This document shows positions 13,263-24,700 of a stretch of 64,000 nt of DNA, in pieces (the stretch's first letter is position 1; each line of letters starts with the position of its first letter). A model generated the notes under the pieces. It had not been told where the DNA came from, ran no database searches, and saw only the letters and a program-made list of their open reading frames with translations. Position numbers and translations under genes: made by a program. The stretch covers positions 108,948,794-109,012,793 of the forward strand of contig OY821517.1 of assembly GCA_963682025.1 (NCBI GenBank), in the 5' to 3' direction. Source of the stretch: Cordilura impudica. Lineage: Eukaryota > Arthropoda > Insecta > Diptera > Scathophagidae.

Positions 13263-14643
13263 TCTATACTAATATAATAAAGAGGTAATGTGTGTTTGTT
13301 TGTTTGTTTGTTTGTAGGAGGTAATCTCCGTAACTACCCATATGATCTCCCTGAAATTTTCACAGATCTTACTGCGGATATGGGAAGTGCTATAGGCTAT
13401 AATTTTTTAAATATTTTTGGTGGGCGTGGCACCTCCCACACAAAGTAAATTTTTAATATCATAGACATATATTGAGTACTATGAGAAGGAGAGCTTTGCA
13501 AATTTGTGTGACGTCACCTATTGTTAATATTAGTAGCTACGCCGGAAATAGGCGGGATCGGATAAGTGGGCGTGGTACCTCCCATACAAGTAATAGTTCA
13601 ATATTATATATCTCGAGTAATGTGATGGAGAGGGTTTTAAAATTTTTCTGATGTAACCTATTATTAATGTGAGTAGTCGGATGCAAAATGGGCTGTATCG
13701 GACCAATAGGCGTGGCACCTGCCATACAAAGTAAATATAAAATGTCATATACCTGGAGTACTGTAATAGTGAGAGTCTTGGGACTTTGTGTGAGCCCGTA
13801 AGTTATTCATTTGATTAGTTAGACAAAAAATGGGCGTGATCGGAGCAGTGGGCGTGGCACCGCCCATACAAAGAATATATATGATATCATATAACTGGTG
13901 TGCTGAAAAAGGAAGCTTTGACACTTTGCACGAGCCTATCAGATCTTAGCATGAGTAGTCGAACAAAAAATTGGCGGGTTCACCCCAATGGGCGTGGCAC
14001 TCCCCATGCAAAGTACTGTAAAAGAGAGAGCTTTGCGGCTTTGCGTGAGCCCATAGGTTCTTTGTGTGGTTAGTTGAACAAAAAAATAGGCGTGATCGGA
14101 GCAGTGGGCTTAGCACCGCCCATGCAAAGTAAATATCTAATATCATATAACAGGTGTACTATAAAAGGGAAAGACTCGACATTTTGCATGAGTCCATCAG
14201 ATATCAATGTGAATAGTCCAATAAAAATTGGGCGGGATGGGATTAGTGGGTGTGGCACCTCCTATGTAAAAAATATGAAGCACTACGAAAGCGACAGTCT
14301 TTTGACAAGTTCATTAGTTATCAATGTGATTTGTCGTGGAAAATATATCGCCAAAATCTAAAATCGCCAAACCCAAAAATCGCGAAAAATAAAAATCGCC
14401 CAAAAAACAAAAATCTTCAAAATCAAAAATGGGCAAAATCAAAAATCGCTAAAAAGAAAAATTGCCAAATGAAATTCTAAGTTGAAGGCCAATCGTTAAG
14501 TGCTGCCAGATCTAATATGGATAATCCATCCTCTTCTCATGGGCAGCTACATGTACCTTGCTCCAGGGTAGGAACGCCAAAAAATCTGATATTTATTGTA
14601 CCGAATGAAAAAACTAAAACCATTGTAAAATCTGTACCAATAA
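13263..14643 (+). mobile_element. Helitron copy 1 with minisatellite and helicase remnant
   Basis: The 5' end TCTATACTAATATAATAAAG is a typical Helitron start, followed by a TGTT run. Units of about 140-160 bp with the core GGGCGTGGCACC and GAGCTTTGC then repeat about six times (13410-14270). Next comes a degenerate 12-18 bp tract rich in AAAATCGCC (14345-14475) and then the tail of a Helitron helicase. No 3' CTAG terminus is seen before the next Helitron start at 14644, so the end was probably lost there. Confidence 0.75.
14516..14640 (+). pseudogene. Helitron RepHel helicase, C-terminal remnant
   Basis: Translation gives NPSSSHGQLHVPCSRVGTP followed by a stretch ending in a lysine/threonine-rich tail. 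This matches the last conserved helicase block of Helitron RepHel proteins (SHGQLYVACSRVG type). Everything upstream of it (Rep nuclease and helicase core) is absent. It shows that Helitron copy 1 derives from an autonomous element. Confidence 0.75.
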
Positions 14644-15090
14644 TCTATACTAACATAATAAAGAGATATTATGTGTTTGTTTGTAGGAGGTAATTTCCGT
14701 AACTACTCATCTGATCTTCCTAAAATTTTCTCATAGTCTTACTGCGTATATGGGAGTGCTACAGGCTTTAATTTTTTTTAAATATTTTTTGTGGGCGTGG
14801 CACCTCCAATACAAAGTACATTTCAAATATCATATATATTAAGTACTATGATAGAGTGAGCTTAGCAAATTTGTCTCAGGTCATCTATTATTAACCTGAG
14901 TAGTCAGACAAAAAACAAATGGGCAGTATTGGACAAATGCTCGTGGCACCCCCATACTAACTTAATATTAAATGGGATATATTTGAATTATGTATTAGTG
15001 AGAGCCTTGGGATTTTGCGTGAGCCCTTAAATCACGATTCGGAAGGGGGGGAGGGGGAGGGTGTAGCGAAGCACACCGGGTTACATCTAG
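14644..15090 (+). mobile_element. Helitron copy 2, nonautonomous, both termini present
   Basis: The 5' end is TCTATACTAACATAATAAAG. The 3' end is a GGTGT/ACACC hairpin (15060-15077) followed by GGGTTACATCTAG and a host T. Between them are two to three minisatellite units of the kind seen in copy 1. It has no coding capacity. It sits directly head-to-tail behind copy 1. Confidence 0.85.
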
Positions 15091-15354
15091 TATAATATAT
15101 TATACATAAATTGTAACATATTGCACTTCTTCTCCATTACTAAATATAAGTATGCCAATTTTCACATTCCTCCATTGCTTAAAAGGGATGAAAACATTTT
15201 CCTTCACGTATTAATATATAGATTCCCCAATGGATTCCAAATATTTTGTAACAACGAAATTTACAACTAAATAGTTTAAACACTGAAATATTTTCCTAAT
15301 ATGGATATAAATAGTTATTGTTTGACAGTTGGTATAACTAAGTCAGGAATTGTA

Positions 15355-16150
15355 TTTTTATACCCTATACCACTATGTGGTTTGGGTATAATGACTTTGT
15401 GCTGCTGTTTGTAACAACCAAAAATATTTGACCTAGACCCATCTTTAATTATACCGATCGAATCAGAATCACTTTCTGAGTTGATTTAACAATGTCCGTC
15501 CGTCCGTCCGTCCGTCCGTCCGTCCGTCTGTGTGTCCATGTAAAGCTTGTAATCAAACTGCAGGTCGCAAATATGAATGTATTTTGATAAAATTTGGTAC
15601 ATAAGCTTTTATCGGCCATGGGATGAACGCTATTGAAATTGGTGAGAATCGGTCCATGTTCAGACCTAGCCCCATACAAATTACCCATATGAAATCGACA
15701 TAAATTGCCATAAGATCCAAATTGTCATATAGATCTTACTCAAATTGCGTTTGTATGCGTTCATTACATCCATTAATGAGTAGTCCAAAAATGATCCCTT
15801 TGACCCCATATAGATCTGCTTCCCGATCTTCACTTAAATCTATTAAAAAACAAAAATAATGCACTGATTCTTCTCAAATTTTGTTTGTATATATTTTTGA
15901 AAAATACAAGAGACTTTACCAAACATGATCAGGATCGGTCCATTTTTGGACCAAGTCCCTATATAAATATAGCATCCGATATGAACTTTTTCATATCTGC
16001 AGCCAAAAAAATTAATAAAAATCCCACTCAAATTTGGTTTTTGCTTATTTTCTATGCCCAGTTAGTTGGGCCTAAGAGATAGGGTCTCTAAACGCATGGT
16101 ATAGGGTATCGTATAGTCGGTCTAGACCGACTATAATTTTCTTACTTGTT
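15355..16150 (+). mobile_element. DINE-1-like element, copy D, complete
   Basis: Subterminal repeats at both ends, a GTCC tract of about nine units (15494-15528), the perfect palindrome at 16115-16132 and the terminal CTTACTTGTT. It is nearly identical to copies B and E. Confidence 0.85.
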
Positions 16151-16956
16151 ATTAATGTTTTATAACGATAATGAAGAAACATAAAGAGCGTAGCTCATTA
16201 AACCAAAATTCAAAATGTTATTTTAACATATCATGAATATGATTATAAAAATATTGTTTAGCGATCTCTTCAAAATGTTTATAAAAACATAAAACAAACA
16301 TTTTACATTGTATAACCTCAACTTCTTTCATTCTAGGAGATAAAAAAAAATAAATTTTTAAGTTGCAGACAAGTTGCTATTAGAAAACACATTTTTAAAT
16401 AACTTTGAATTACAAGCGGCAATTCCGATATTGATAAGTTGTAATATAAAATCAGCGTTATTATCTTTAATTATAAACAGTGAAATAAATAGTTTTAAAG
16501 CCAACTGATGATTTGTTGTTTAGTTTTCCTGCAAGTTTAAAACTCTTTTAACATTTAATAACTTTCTTATAATTATTTTCCCAAGTTTAATAATAGAGAA
16601 ATAGTTTAATAACATAATATCTAGACAGCCGGGTTTTATTTGAATATGCAAGTCTTTGCAAATTTCCATGCTGTTGGGAAATAATTACTTTTTATACCAT
16701 TCTTATGAACACGGCTGCAACTTTCATGCCTATGCATGATTGCATGTGCCTATCATAGGATTTTAACATGATTTCAGCCTATATGTTTTATACTTTAAAA
16801 GATTACAAAATTATTTATTTATACAAATAGAAGCTTAATTAAAACATACCAAAATTTGTATATGTATGGAATAGATTTAAAACCTCATTATTTACAATAG
16901 ACTGAAATTTAATTTCAGAATTTTTAAAAAAAATTATTTCCAAGAATTCATGCAAG
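16151..16956. other. Unassigned AT-rich DNA
   Basis: No gene, repeat or RNA signature recognised. Confidence 0.5.
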
Positions 16957-17395
16957 ATATATATCTGTGGTGAGAAGCGATAACAGCCTAAGTCGACTTA
17001 AGAACGATTTGAGTTATGTATGCTATCATATTCTACTAAAAACGCTTTATATTCACGTGAAATCCCCATTTCTCTAACACTGTTTAATAAAAAGTTATTA
17101 ATGAAAACATACTGACCTAAGTCATAATGAAACCCCATTACACCTATACAAAAAGTTATTTTTCTCGAAAGCATGGTGTTGGACTATTTGGATTATCTTT
17201 GCTATCATGTTCTACAAAAACGCTTTAATTTTACGTGAAATCCCCATTTCTCTAACACTGTTTATTAAAAAGTTATTAATGAAAAAATACTGACATAAGT
17301 CGTAATGAGGCCCCATTACATGTATATAAAAAGCTATTTTTCTCAATAGCATGATTTTCGACTTAGGCGATTAATGCTTGTGACCACAGATATAT
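16957..17395. mobile_element. MITE with an internal tandem duplication
   Basis: Imperfect terminal inverted repeats: the left end ATATCTGTGGTGAGAAGC...CCTAAGTCGA is matched in inverse orientation by TCGACTTAGGCG...GCTTGTGACCACAGATAT at 17359-17394. The interior is two direct copies of a unit of about 175 bp (about 17000-17175 and 17176-17350; core gtgaaatccccatttctcta). No ORF. The flanks are TA-rich, so the target duplication is not certain. Confidence 0.7.
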
Positions 17396-17424
17396 GACAC
17401 CATTTGTGCAGTAAAGTAAAAATA

Positions 17425-18440
17425 AAGTTTGGCAGATGAAGGCTGTACTACAGGAGAGAGCAACGCGTTTTTATTGCTGAAAAATATTTCAAAAATGATG
17501 AAAGTTTGGCGGCTACCCTTCGTTACTTTCGAACAATATATATTTGAATCATTGCTCTAACTTTGTCAATTGTGTTGGGAGAGTAATTGAAAGAAGAGAG
17601 AATTGAGTTATTGGTGCTGTTGAACATACTGGTCGTCCAAATCCAATCCGTTCAAATGTCAATACTAATGAAGTGCGTAGTTCACGAATATCAATTCGGC
17701 ATTGTGCAGAAGATTTGCAAATTTCAAGAAGCTCTCGAAGAAGCAGCGTATACTATAAGGATCTGAAGATCTGAGTCTCCATGCTTGTAAGTTTAAATTG
17801 ACACATCAACTGAAGCCGAATGACTATGCACAGCGAAGATAGTTCGGTGAATGTATTATTGAACGTCGATAATAGGATCATGAATTTGTGAACAAAATCA
17901 GCCTTAGCTACGAAGCACAATTTCACCTTGGTATCTTGGTTAATCGTCAAAATTGCCACATTTGGGGTACAGACAACCGTCATGTGTTTGTCGAAAAGGA
18001 AATACATCCATAACCTGTCACTGTTTGGTATCGATTTCGGGCTGCAGACACAATTGAAAATGAGGCTAGTCATGGTATTGCGACATGGTAACAGAGTTCT
18101 CTTTGCCCCCGTTAACTGATATTGATGTGGAAGCAATGTGGTTTTAATAAGACGGTGTCACAAGCTAAAGCCCCTAAAATTACTGAATTACTGCGCAAGA
18201 TATTTCCTGGTCGTTTACCCTCTCGTTATGGTGATTATAATTGGCGCCCTAGATTGTGCGATTTAACCTGATTGGTTTTCTTTTATGGTGTTTTTTTAAG
18301 TGAAGGGTCAATGCCAACAAGCCCACAACATGCAGTGCATTGAAAAAGGAAATTCAACGCTATATTAACGAAATTTAGCCACATTTATGCATAATGGTCA
18401 TAGAAAATTTTGAAAAAAAGAGTGCACATGTGCCATTTCA
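17425..18440 (+). pseudogene. Tc1/mariner-superfamily transposase fossil 1
   Basis: Spliced by eye across several frameshifts and stops, the + strand reads like an insect Tc1/mariner (DDE_3) transposase. It has an N-terminal helix-turn-helix block (EQRVFIAEKYFKNDESLAAT), a linker, then a catalytic-domain block with VNRQNCHIWG and VTVWYRFRAA, and the downstream SRYGDYNWRPRLCDLT. The last block carries the region of the third catalytic residue. The gene is broken throughout and cannot encode a protein. The minus ORF at 17753-18136 is a shadow. Confidence 0.8.
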
Positions 18441-18485
18441 AAAACATAATTTAAAATTGATCAAACTTTCAACTGTATTTTTTTA

Positions 18486-18935
18486 TTTTGTTTGCAGATC
18501 GTTTTTATTGTAATCCCATGTTTATTGTTAATATTTTTTTTTTAAATTTTTATTGCATGAAAGGCGACGGCCTTGTAATAGGTGATGAAACGAATGACAT
18601 AATACTCAAACGAATTACAGTTACAGTTTTTCTACAGCGCGATCTTATTTCTTTTTAAGTTCAAACTTGCAAAGCATCACATTTAACTTGGATACCGTTA
18701 TGTGTGACAGATAAAAGTAGATTTTTAAGTGTATATTTTTTTGATTGCAGATCGTTTTTTTTATAATCCCATATTTATTGTTAATATTTTTTCTTAATTT
18801 TTATTACATGAAAGGCGACGGCCTTGTACTAAGAAATGACACGAATGACATAAGACTCAAACCGTTATGTGTGTCAAATAAAAGTAGATCGTCTTGGTAT
18901 GTTCTATTTGGTAATATTAAGACAAGATAATGTAA
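18486..18935 (+). repeat. Tandem duplication of about 250 bp
   Basis: The block from gcagatcgttttt to gacataa, including catgaaaggcgacggccttg, occurs at about 18494-18602 and again at 18747-18853, with similar flanks on both sides. The 61-codon ORF at 18745 lies wholly in the second copy and is not credible. Confidence 0.75.
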
Positions 18936-19090
18936 ACAATATTATTTCATAATTTTATCCTATTCTAGATTTTTAGTTCAAATGACTTTTTTATAAATTA
19001 TTTTTTTTTTGTGTAACAAATGTTTATACTTTTACCAAACTTATGTAACTAATTAAAATGGACTTGACATAATTTTTCTCGAATGAATTT

Positions 19091-20996
19091 ATTCAGCCCT
19101 GTTCTTGAAACGTTGTTATTTGAATAAGAATGAATTTGAAATAACATGAATTTGAAATATTCAGCCCTGTTCTTGAAACGTTGTTATTTGAATAAGAGTG
19201 AATTTGAAATCACATGAAATTGAAATTTTGGGTTTCTTGAAACCACTTTTTTTATTTATTTAATGGAAACATATGTTTGCGTTAAGATCCATATGTTTGA
19301 GTTAAAAACATATATTATCTATAAATCGAGGTGCCATATGGTTCTTTATTCAGTTTCACAAAAAACTTTTAAATATTTTGAGCATGTTTTTTCTTAAGTT
19401 TATAGAAAAAGTATAAAGAAAAATATTTTCTTTTAAAATAACAACTTATTTGTTCATTTAATTGTTTTTGTTCTTCAATTTCATTCAATTAAAAATGACT
19501 TTTCTATTTTTAAAAGTTAGGCATCACCAAAAAAAATTTCGATATTCAAATAAATTGGATTTGACTGGCATCACAACTGTTTCGAACACATGCAAAAAAA
19601 TAAAAAATGTGTGATTTGATGAAAAAATTTTTTTTAATTCCTTTATTTGCAATAAATAGTCCATAAAGAATCTATGTTATAATTGAAAAAATTATAATGA
19701 AAAATTGATTGTGTAAATAAAAAGTTTTTGTTATAGTTATAGAACAGCATCATCGCAAAAAGTGTGTTTTATTAACATCGACCACTTATTACGAGTTTTT
19801 TTTTTTAAATCAGCGCAAAATCGTTTAAAATCGTTTTTTCATAAAATTAATGTCTAATTTTTTAAAATAATGACAAGGTTCAATAAAAAACATGTGAGAG
19901 TTTAAATATCAATTAGTCTTCTTATGTCTTAAGACCTGCTTAGTAGAAAAAAAGGGCATTTGTTTTGATTTCACAAAGCTTTTTCTATGTGAATGAAAAC
20001 GAGAAAAAATATTCTTATTGAAATTAGAGAACAGCAAAAAACTCGTAGATTTAAGAATTTTTTCATTTACGATTTTTTTTGTGATAGTGGTTTCAAGAAC
20101 AGGGGTGATTGGGTTTCTTGAAAACACAAAATTTATATTTTCGAAATATTTTTCGAAATCATATATATTATTGTCAAATGACATAAAACATATGGTTTAG
20201 CTCCAGAACCATATGTTATCTAAAAACCGAGGTGCCATATGGTTCTTTAGTCACTTTCACAAAAAAACCATAAGTAATTTTTGCATCTTTTTCCTTAAGA
20301 TTATGAAAAAAGTAAAAAAAAAATATTTTCTTTTAAAATAACATTTTACTTGTTCATTTAATTTTTTTTTTTTGTACTTCAATTTCATACAATTAAGAAT
20401 GACTTCTCTTTTTGAAAAAAGTTAGGCATCATCAAAGAAAATTCGAAATTCAAATAAATTGGATTTGACTGGCGTCACTACTGTTTCGAACATAAACAAA
20501 GTTGTGACGGTCATATGCAAAAAAAAAAATATGTATTTGATGGAATTATTATTTTAAATTCCCTTATTCGAAATAATTAGTACATAAAGAATCTATGTTA
20601 TAATTGAAAAAATTATAATAGAAAATATATTGTGCAAAAAAAAAAGTTTTTATTATAGTTATACAACAACATCACCTCCAAATTTATGTTTTATTAGCAT
20701 TGACTACTGACTACGAGTTTTTTTTTTAAATCAACGCAAATTGTAGCGTTTTTTAAAATAGTTTTTTTCATAAAATCAATGTCTAATTTTTTAAAATAAT
20801 GGAAAGTTTCAATAAAAAACATGTCAGACCTGTGTAGTAGAAAAAATGGCATTTGTTTTGATTTCACAAAACCTTTTCTATGTGAATTAAAACAAAAAAA
20901 AAATTTTCTTATTGAAATCATAGAACAGCAAAGAACTCGTAAATTTAAGAATTTTTACATTTACGAGTTTTTTTTGTGATAGTGGTTTCAAGAACA
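19091..20996. mobile_element. Two tandem inverted-repeat units ending just upstream of the receptor gene
   Basis: Unit 1 (about 19230-20100) and unit 2 (about 20111-20996) share order and sequence. Each opens GGTTTCTTGAAA, carries ccatatggttcttta and ggatttgactggc, and closes AGTGGTTTCAAGAACAGGGG. The closing block is the inverse of CCCTGTTCTTGAAAC at 19096 and 19168, where a 70-bp segment is itself duplicated. The unit is a DNA-transposon-like inverted-repeat element of unknown class without a transposase. ORFs in it are short and repeat-derived. Whether it affects receptor expression is unknown. Confidence 0.7.
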
Positions 20997-21310
20997 GGGG
21001 TGATTGGATATTCCAAAGAATATTGAAAGATAAATATTTGGAAGGAAATTATTTTCATTCTTTTTTTTCTGATATTGCAAAATAAAAAAATTAATAAAAT
21101 TTCTAAGATTGTGTTCCTTTGTTTGACGCCATTGTAGAATGAATATAATGATTGATTTTCGCTATTTTCATATTTTCATTACATATTCTAAGAAACTTTA
21201 TTATTAATCTTTAAACTAACCCAAAAAAATTTTTCTTACTTATTATGATACCCTCGTATAAAAACTGCTATAGTGTAGATATTTATATAATCCAAAACAA
21301 CGTGTTTTAG

Positions 21311-21349
21311 TATAAATTGTTCGCTTTGCATTAAAAAAAATTATTAGTT
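21311..21349 (+). promoter_or_regulatory. Candidate core promoter of the odorant receptor gene
   Basis: TATAAAT at 21311-21317 is followed by an Inr-like TTAGTT (A at 21346) with spacing near that expected, and the start codon lies at 21369. A second TATAAAA occurs at 21257. In DNA this AT-rich both could be chance. Confidence 0.3.
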
Positions 21350-21368
21350 TTCTTGCAAGTTACGCAGT

Positions 21369-21730
21369 ATGCCCAAAATATTTTATTGTCCGCGTTTGAA
21401 TAAAGGCCAGAAAGTACATTTACCTTGGCCAATAATAATTTATCGTTTGGCTAATCATATATGTTGGCCATTAGAGAATGATGTTGCTTACTGGACTTTT
21501 GCTGTGGAACGTTTTTTATATATTTTTGGATTCATGCACTTTTGTTTTCATATTGAGTCGGATATTCGTTATTTACGTTTGAATTTTGAAAATCTGGATG
21601 AATTTTTAGCGGGAGTTCCTACAATTCTGGTTACATTTGAGGTTTTTATACGCGCCTTTCAAATTGGGCATAAAAAGGAAAAATTTAAGAAGTTCCTACA
21701 GCTATTTTTTCGTGAAATTTATATCGAACA
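21369..21730 (+). CDS. Odorant receptor exon 1
   Basis: Encodes residues 1-120 plus two bases of codon 121, with an MPKIFYCPRLNKGQKV amino terminus and the first two membrane spans. The donor is CA|GTAAGT. Reading past the donor gives only two more codon positions before a stop, which supports splicing here. The ATG context is cgcagtATGcc. Confidence 0.88.
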
Positions 21731-24700
21731 GTAAGTGTGTACGGATATTTAATATATATATTTTTTAAATACTCAAAGCATAAAGTAATTTAAGTAGCAT
21801 ACAATTTAATTCTAACTACCAAAAAAGAGGTAAAATATTTATTCACACTCCATATCTACACTAAAGATTTTTAGTACGAAATAAAAACGCTACAACTTCT
21901 ATCATGGTTTAACGACACCCATATCTTAATGTCCTTTAGCAAGCTGTTAAAATGTTTCTTATGTTGAAAAGTACTAATTGGAAATTAATATATAAAAAAG
22001 GAAGATCATCAATGGATTAAATAATAATGTAAACAGAGAATGGCTTAATATTATATTCCACCAATTTATCATTACTGCTACAATTTTTGTAAAGCATTCT
22101 TTTAATTAAAATTTTAAGGAATAGAATATTTTAAAAATAGGAAGGTTTCAACAACAACTTTAAGTGGAATGCAAATAAAATACACAAACCAAATCAAAAT
22201 AACGGTTAATAAAGTACTCGACTCGAAATCCATGCTAACATGTATTTATCATTCATTCTGCAATTCTTTTCAGTAGTTAGTAAAAAAGGAACATAAAAAA
22301 GTGAAAAATATCCTTACTACTAATTCTTATAGATAAACTTGGCTTTATGACATTTACTTAAATGATGTGTCTTAAGTTTTGCGCAGTGTTGTTGTTATCC
22401 ATCGACTGGAATGTAATATTAGTGCTCTAGGAACACAAATTACAGTAAAGGGTGTGCCAAAACTCAATAAGCCAATTGGGCAAGCAAAGGACAGTTAAAA
22501 GTTTCCGGTTAGTTAACGTAGAACAGTGCCCTATAGAACATCGCGCTTTCATAGGTCAATAATATTTCAAAAAAAGCGAAAGTTTGGAGGCTACAGTTAG
22601 AAGAATTCATACAAAGTATAGTCGGAATATTTAAATAAGTAATTGAAAACTCAGGCCGACTCTATCAATTGGTGAAGCGAAGCATACTGATGATCCAAAA
22701 ACAAACCATTAAATGCCTATGGCAAATCAGTTTGTAAGAGTATTGATGAACTGCCAGGAATGTCAATTTAAATTTCAGGAAATACTCTACCGCTTACACT
22801 CAATGAAGATCTGTGTTTCTGAGCTTAAAAGTTCAATTGGCACAATAGCAGACGGCCAATGTACAGTAAGGAAAGTTTGTTAAATGGATTACTGAAGATC
22901 AGTGGAAGCCAGTTTTTCCATAAAAATCATCCTAATCGAAGAAGCACACTTGCATCTTGATGGCTTCGTTAATCGTCAAAATTGGGCTTGCCGAGCCATC
23001 AATGGACCATACTTTTTTAAAAAGGATGGCCAAGCAGAGGTTGGTATTGGTGCCCGATATAGCGACAAGATAACAGAGTTCTTTCTGCCTAATTGGATGA
23101 TATTGAAGAAAATGACATTCAACATGCCACACAGCCCATAAAGAGATTCAATTACTGCATGGTACATTTCCTTGTCATGTACTCTCTCGTTTCGTTGCTC
23201 AGAATTGAGACTCTGATCATGTGATTTAACACCATTGGTTCTATTTCTATGTTCTTTCAAATCAATAGTCTGTGCCAACAAACCAAAATTAAAATTTTAT
23301 TCAAAATTAAAATTAAAATCTTATATATTAAAAGAATTTATGTAAACTAAAGTCAGTCCGGCTGGCCGTTCTATCCGGCCGATTTCCTTCATTTAAATGA
23401 AAGGTATTTAGACACAGATATGTCGTCAAGCATTGGAATTTACTCAACTCCCACTTTACTCAAGTTATACTTTTTTCAAGATTTTTTCAATATTTTCCTT
23501 CACTCAAACCTCTATAACTAGAGTTCTAATTAACGTAGGCTGTTGACATAAGTCTAGGAGCACTCAGTGGATCAAGCTCTTTCTTTTGAGCTATTAACTG
23601 CTTAAATACGCTGGCTTTGAGGAAAGTTTGGAAATTATGTACATTTGAGTATTTCTATCTTTAATATTATGATTGTTCCTTTTAAGGTTTGTATATGGTG
23701 AACAAAAATATAGGAAATAAAAAAATTAATCGAATTATTCTTTATCTGGAAATCATAAATTTTAAATTAACCCATTTTGCGCGAGCGTTGCGAAAACGCA
23801 ACGTTGAACCATTTGACTTCTGAAGCGTGCCTGATGAAAAATTGTAATGATCTAAACAATGATTGTGAAAGGCAATGAATGTATCCAAACGACCTGTTTT
23901 TGGATTTCGACCAAAAAAATGGTTTTGATAGTTTTTTGGGTCTTAAATACCTGCAATTTTTGAAATTTTGAGGAAGAATTTTCAGTCTTCTAGCAAAAAA
24001 CGCAAAAATAATAATATTCGTAAATTTATTTTTTTCCTAATCAGAAAGGCTTCAAATTTGATAAAACAGAAGATTTCACGGCATTTGCGCCGTTTAGTTG
24101 CAGGCAGGTGTAGTGAAAGTCGCATGTTGCGTTTTCGCAACGTTCGCGTAATGCGGTAGCACTTTTAGCTGGGCGTTACGTTCCGTTCCGTCTCGACTAA
24201 CTGCAGCTAAAGCGTCAATTTTTATCATCTCTAGCACAGCTGATTTTCCCGCCTTTTTAAGTTTGTTTAAAATTGAATGATCTTGTCTTTCGTGGTTCCT
24301 TAGCATACATTTAAAACAATCGTGCTGCAAATAAAATAATTGAATAAAGTTTCCTAAAAAACTCGGCATTATGTTTCGTAAAAAGTTTTTATCTCTTCGA
24401 GAACTCGAAGAGTTTATGAATGCAAGCTCTGACGAAGAAGAAAGCATACATTTCAACGTGAATTCAGCTGATATTACAAATATTATTGTTTTACCACCTG
24501 AAAACGTTGATGCTTTGAGTGATTGTGAAGAACTCGATGATAACGTGCAGGTTTTGCATGACGACAACACAGTTCCACATGAATTAGCTGGCGAATTTGA
24601 ATTAGAATGTACATTTGATGACCTAAATTCAAATATACCATGCGAAAAAAATGGAGAGTTTGAAATTGATGTAGCGCAGCCGCAAAAAAGTGTCTTTTCT

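Noticed and set aside
17753..18136. 127-codon minus-strand ORF
   Set aside because: Antisense to the recognisable Tc1/mariner transposase on the + strand.
21369..21734. A stand-alone small gene at 21.4 kb and another partial gene at 33.6 kb
   Set aside because: Donor and acceptor join in frame to give one receptor of normal length with all family landmarks in order.
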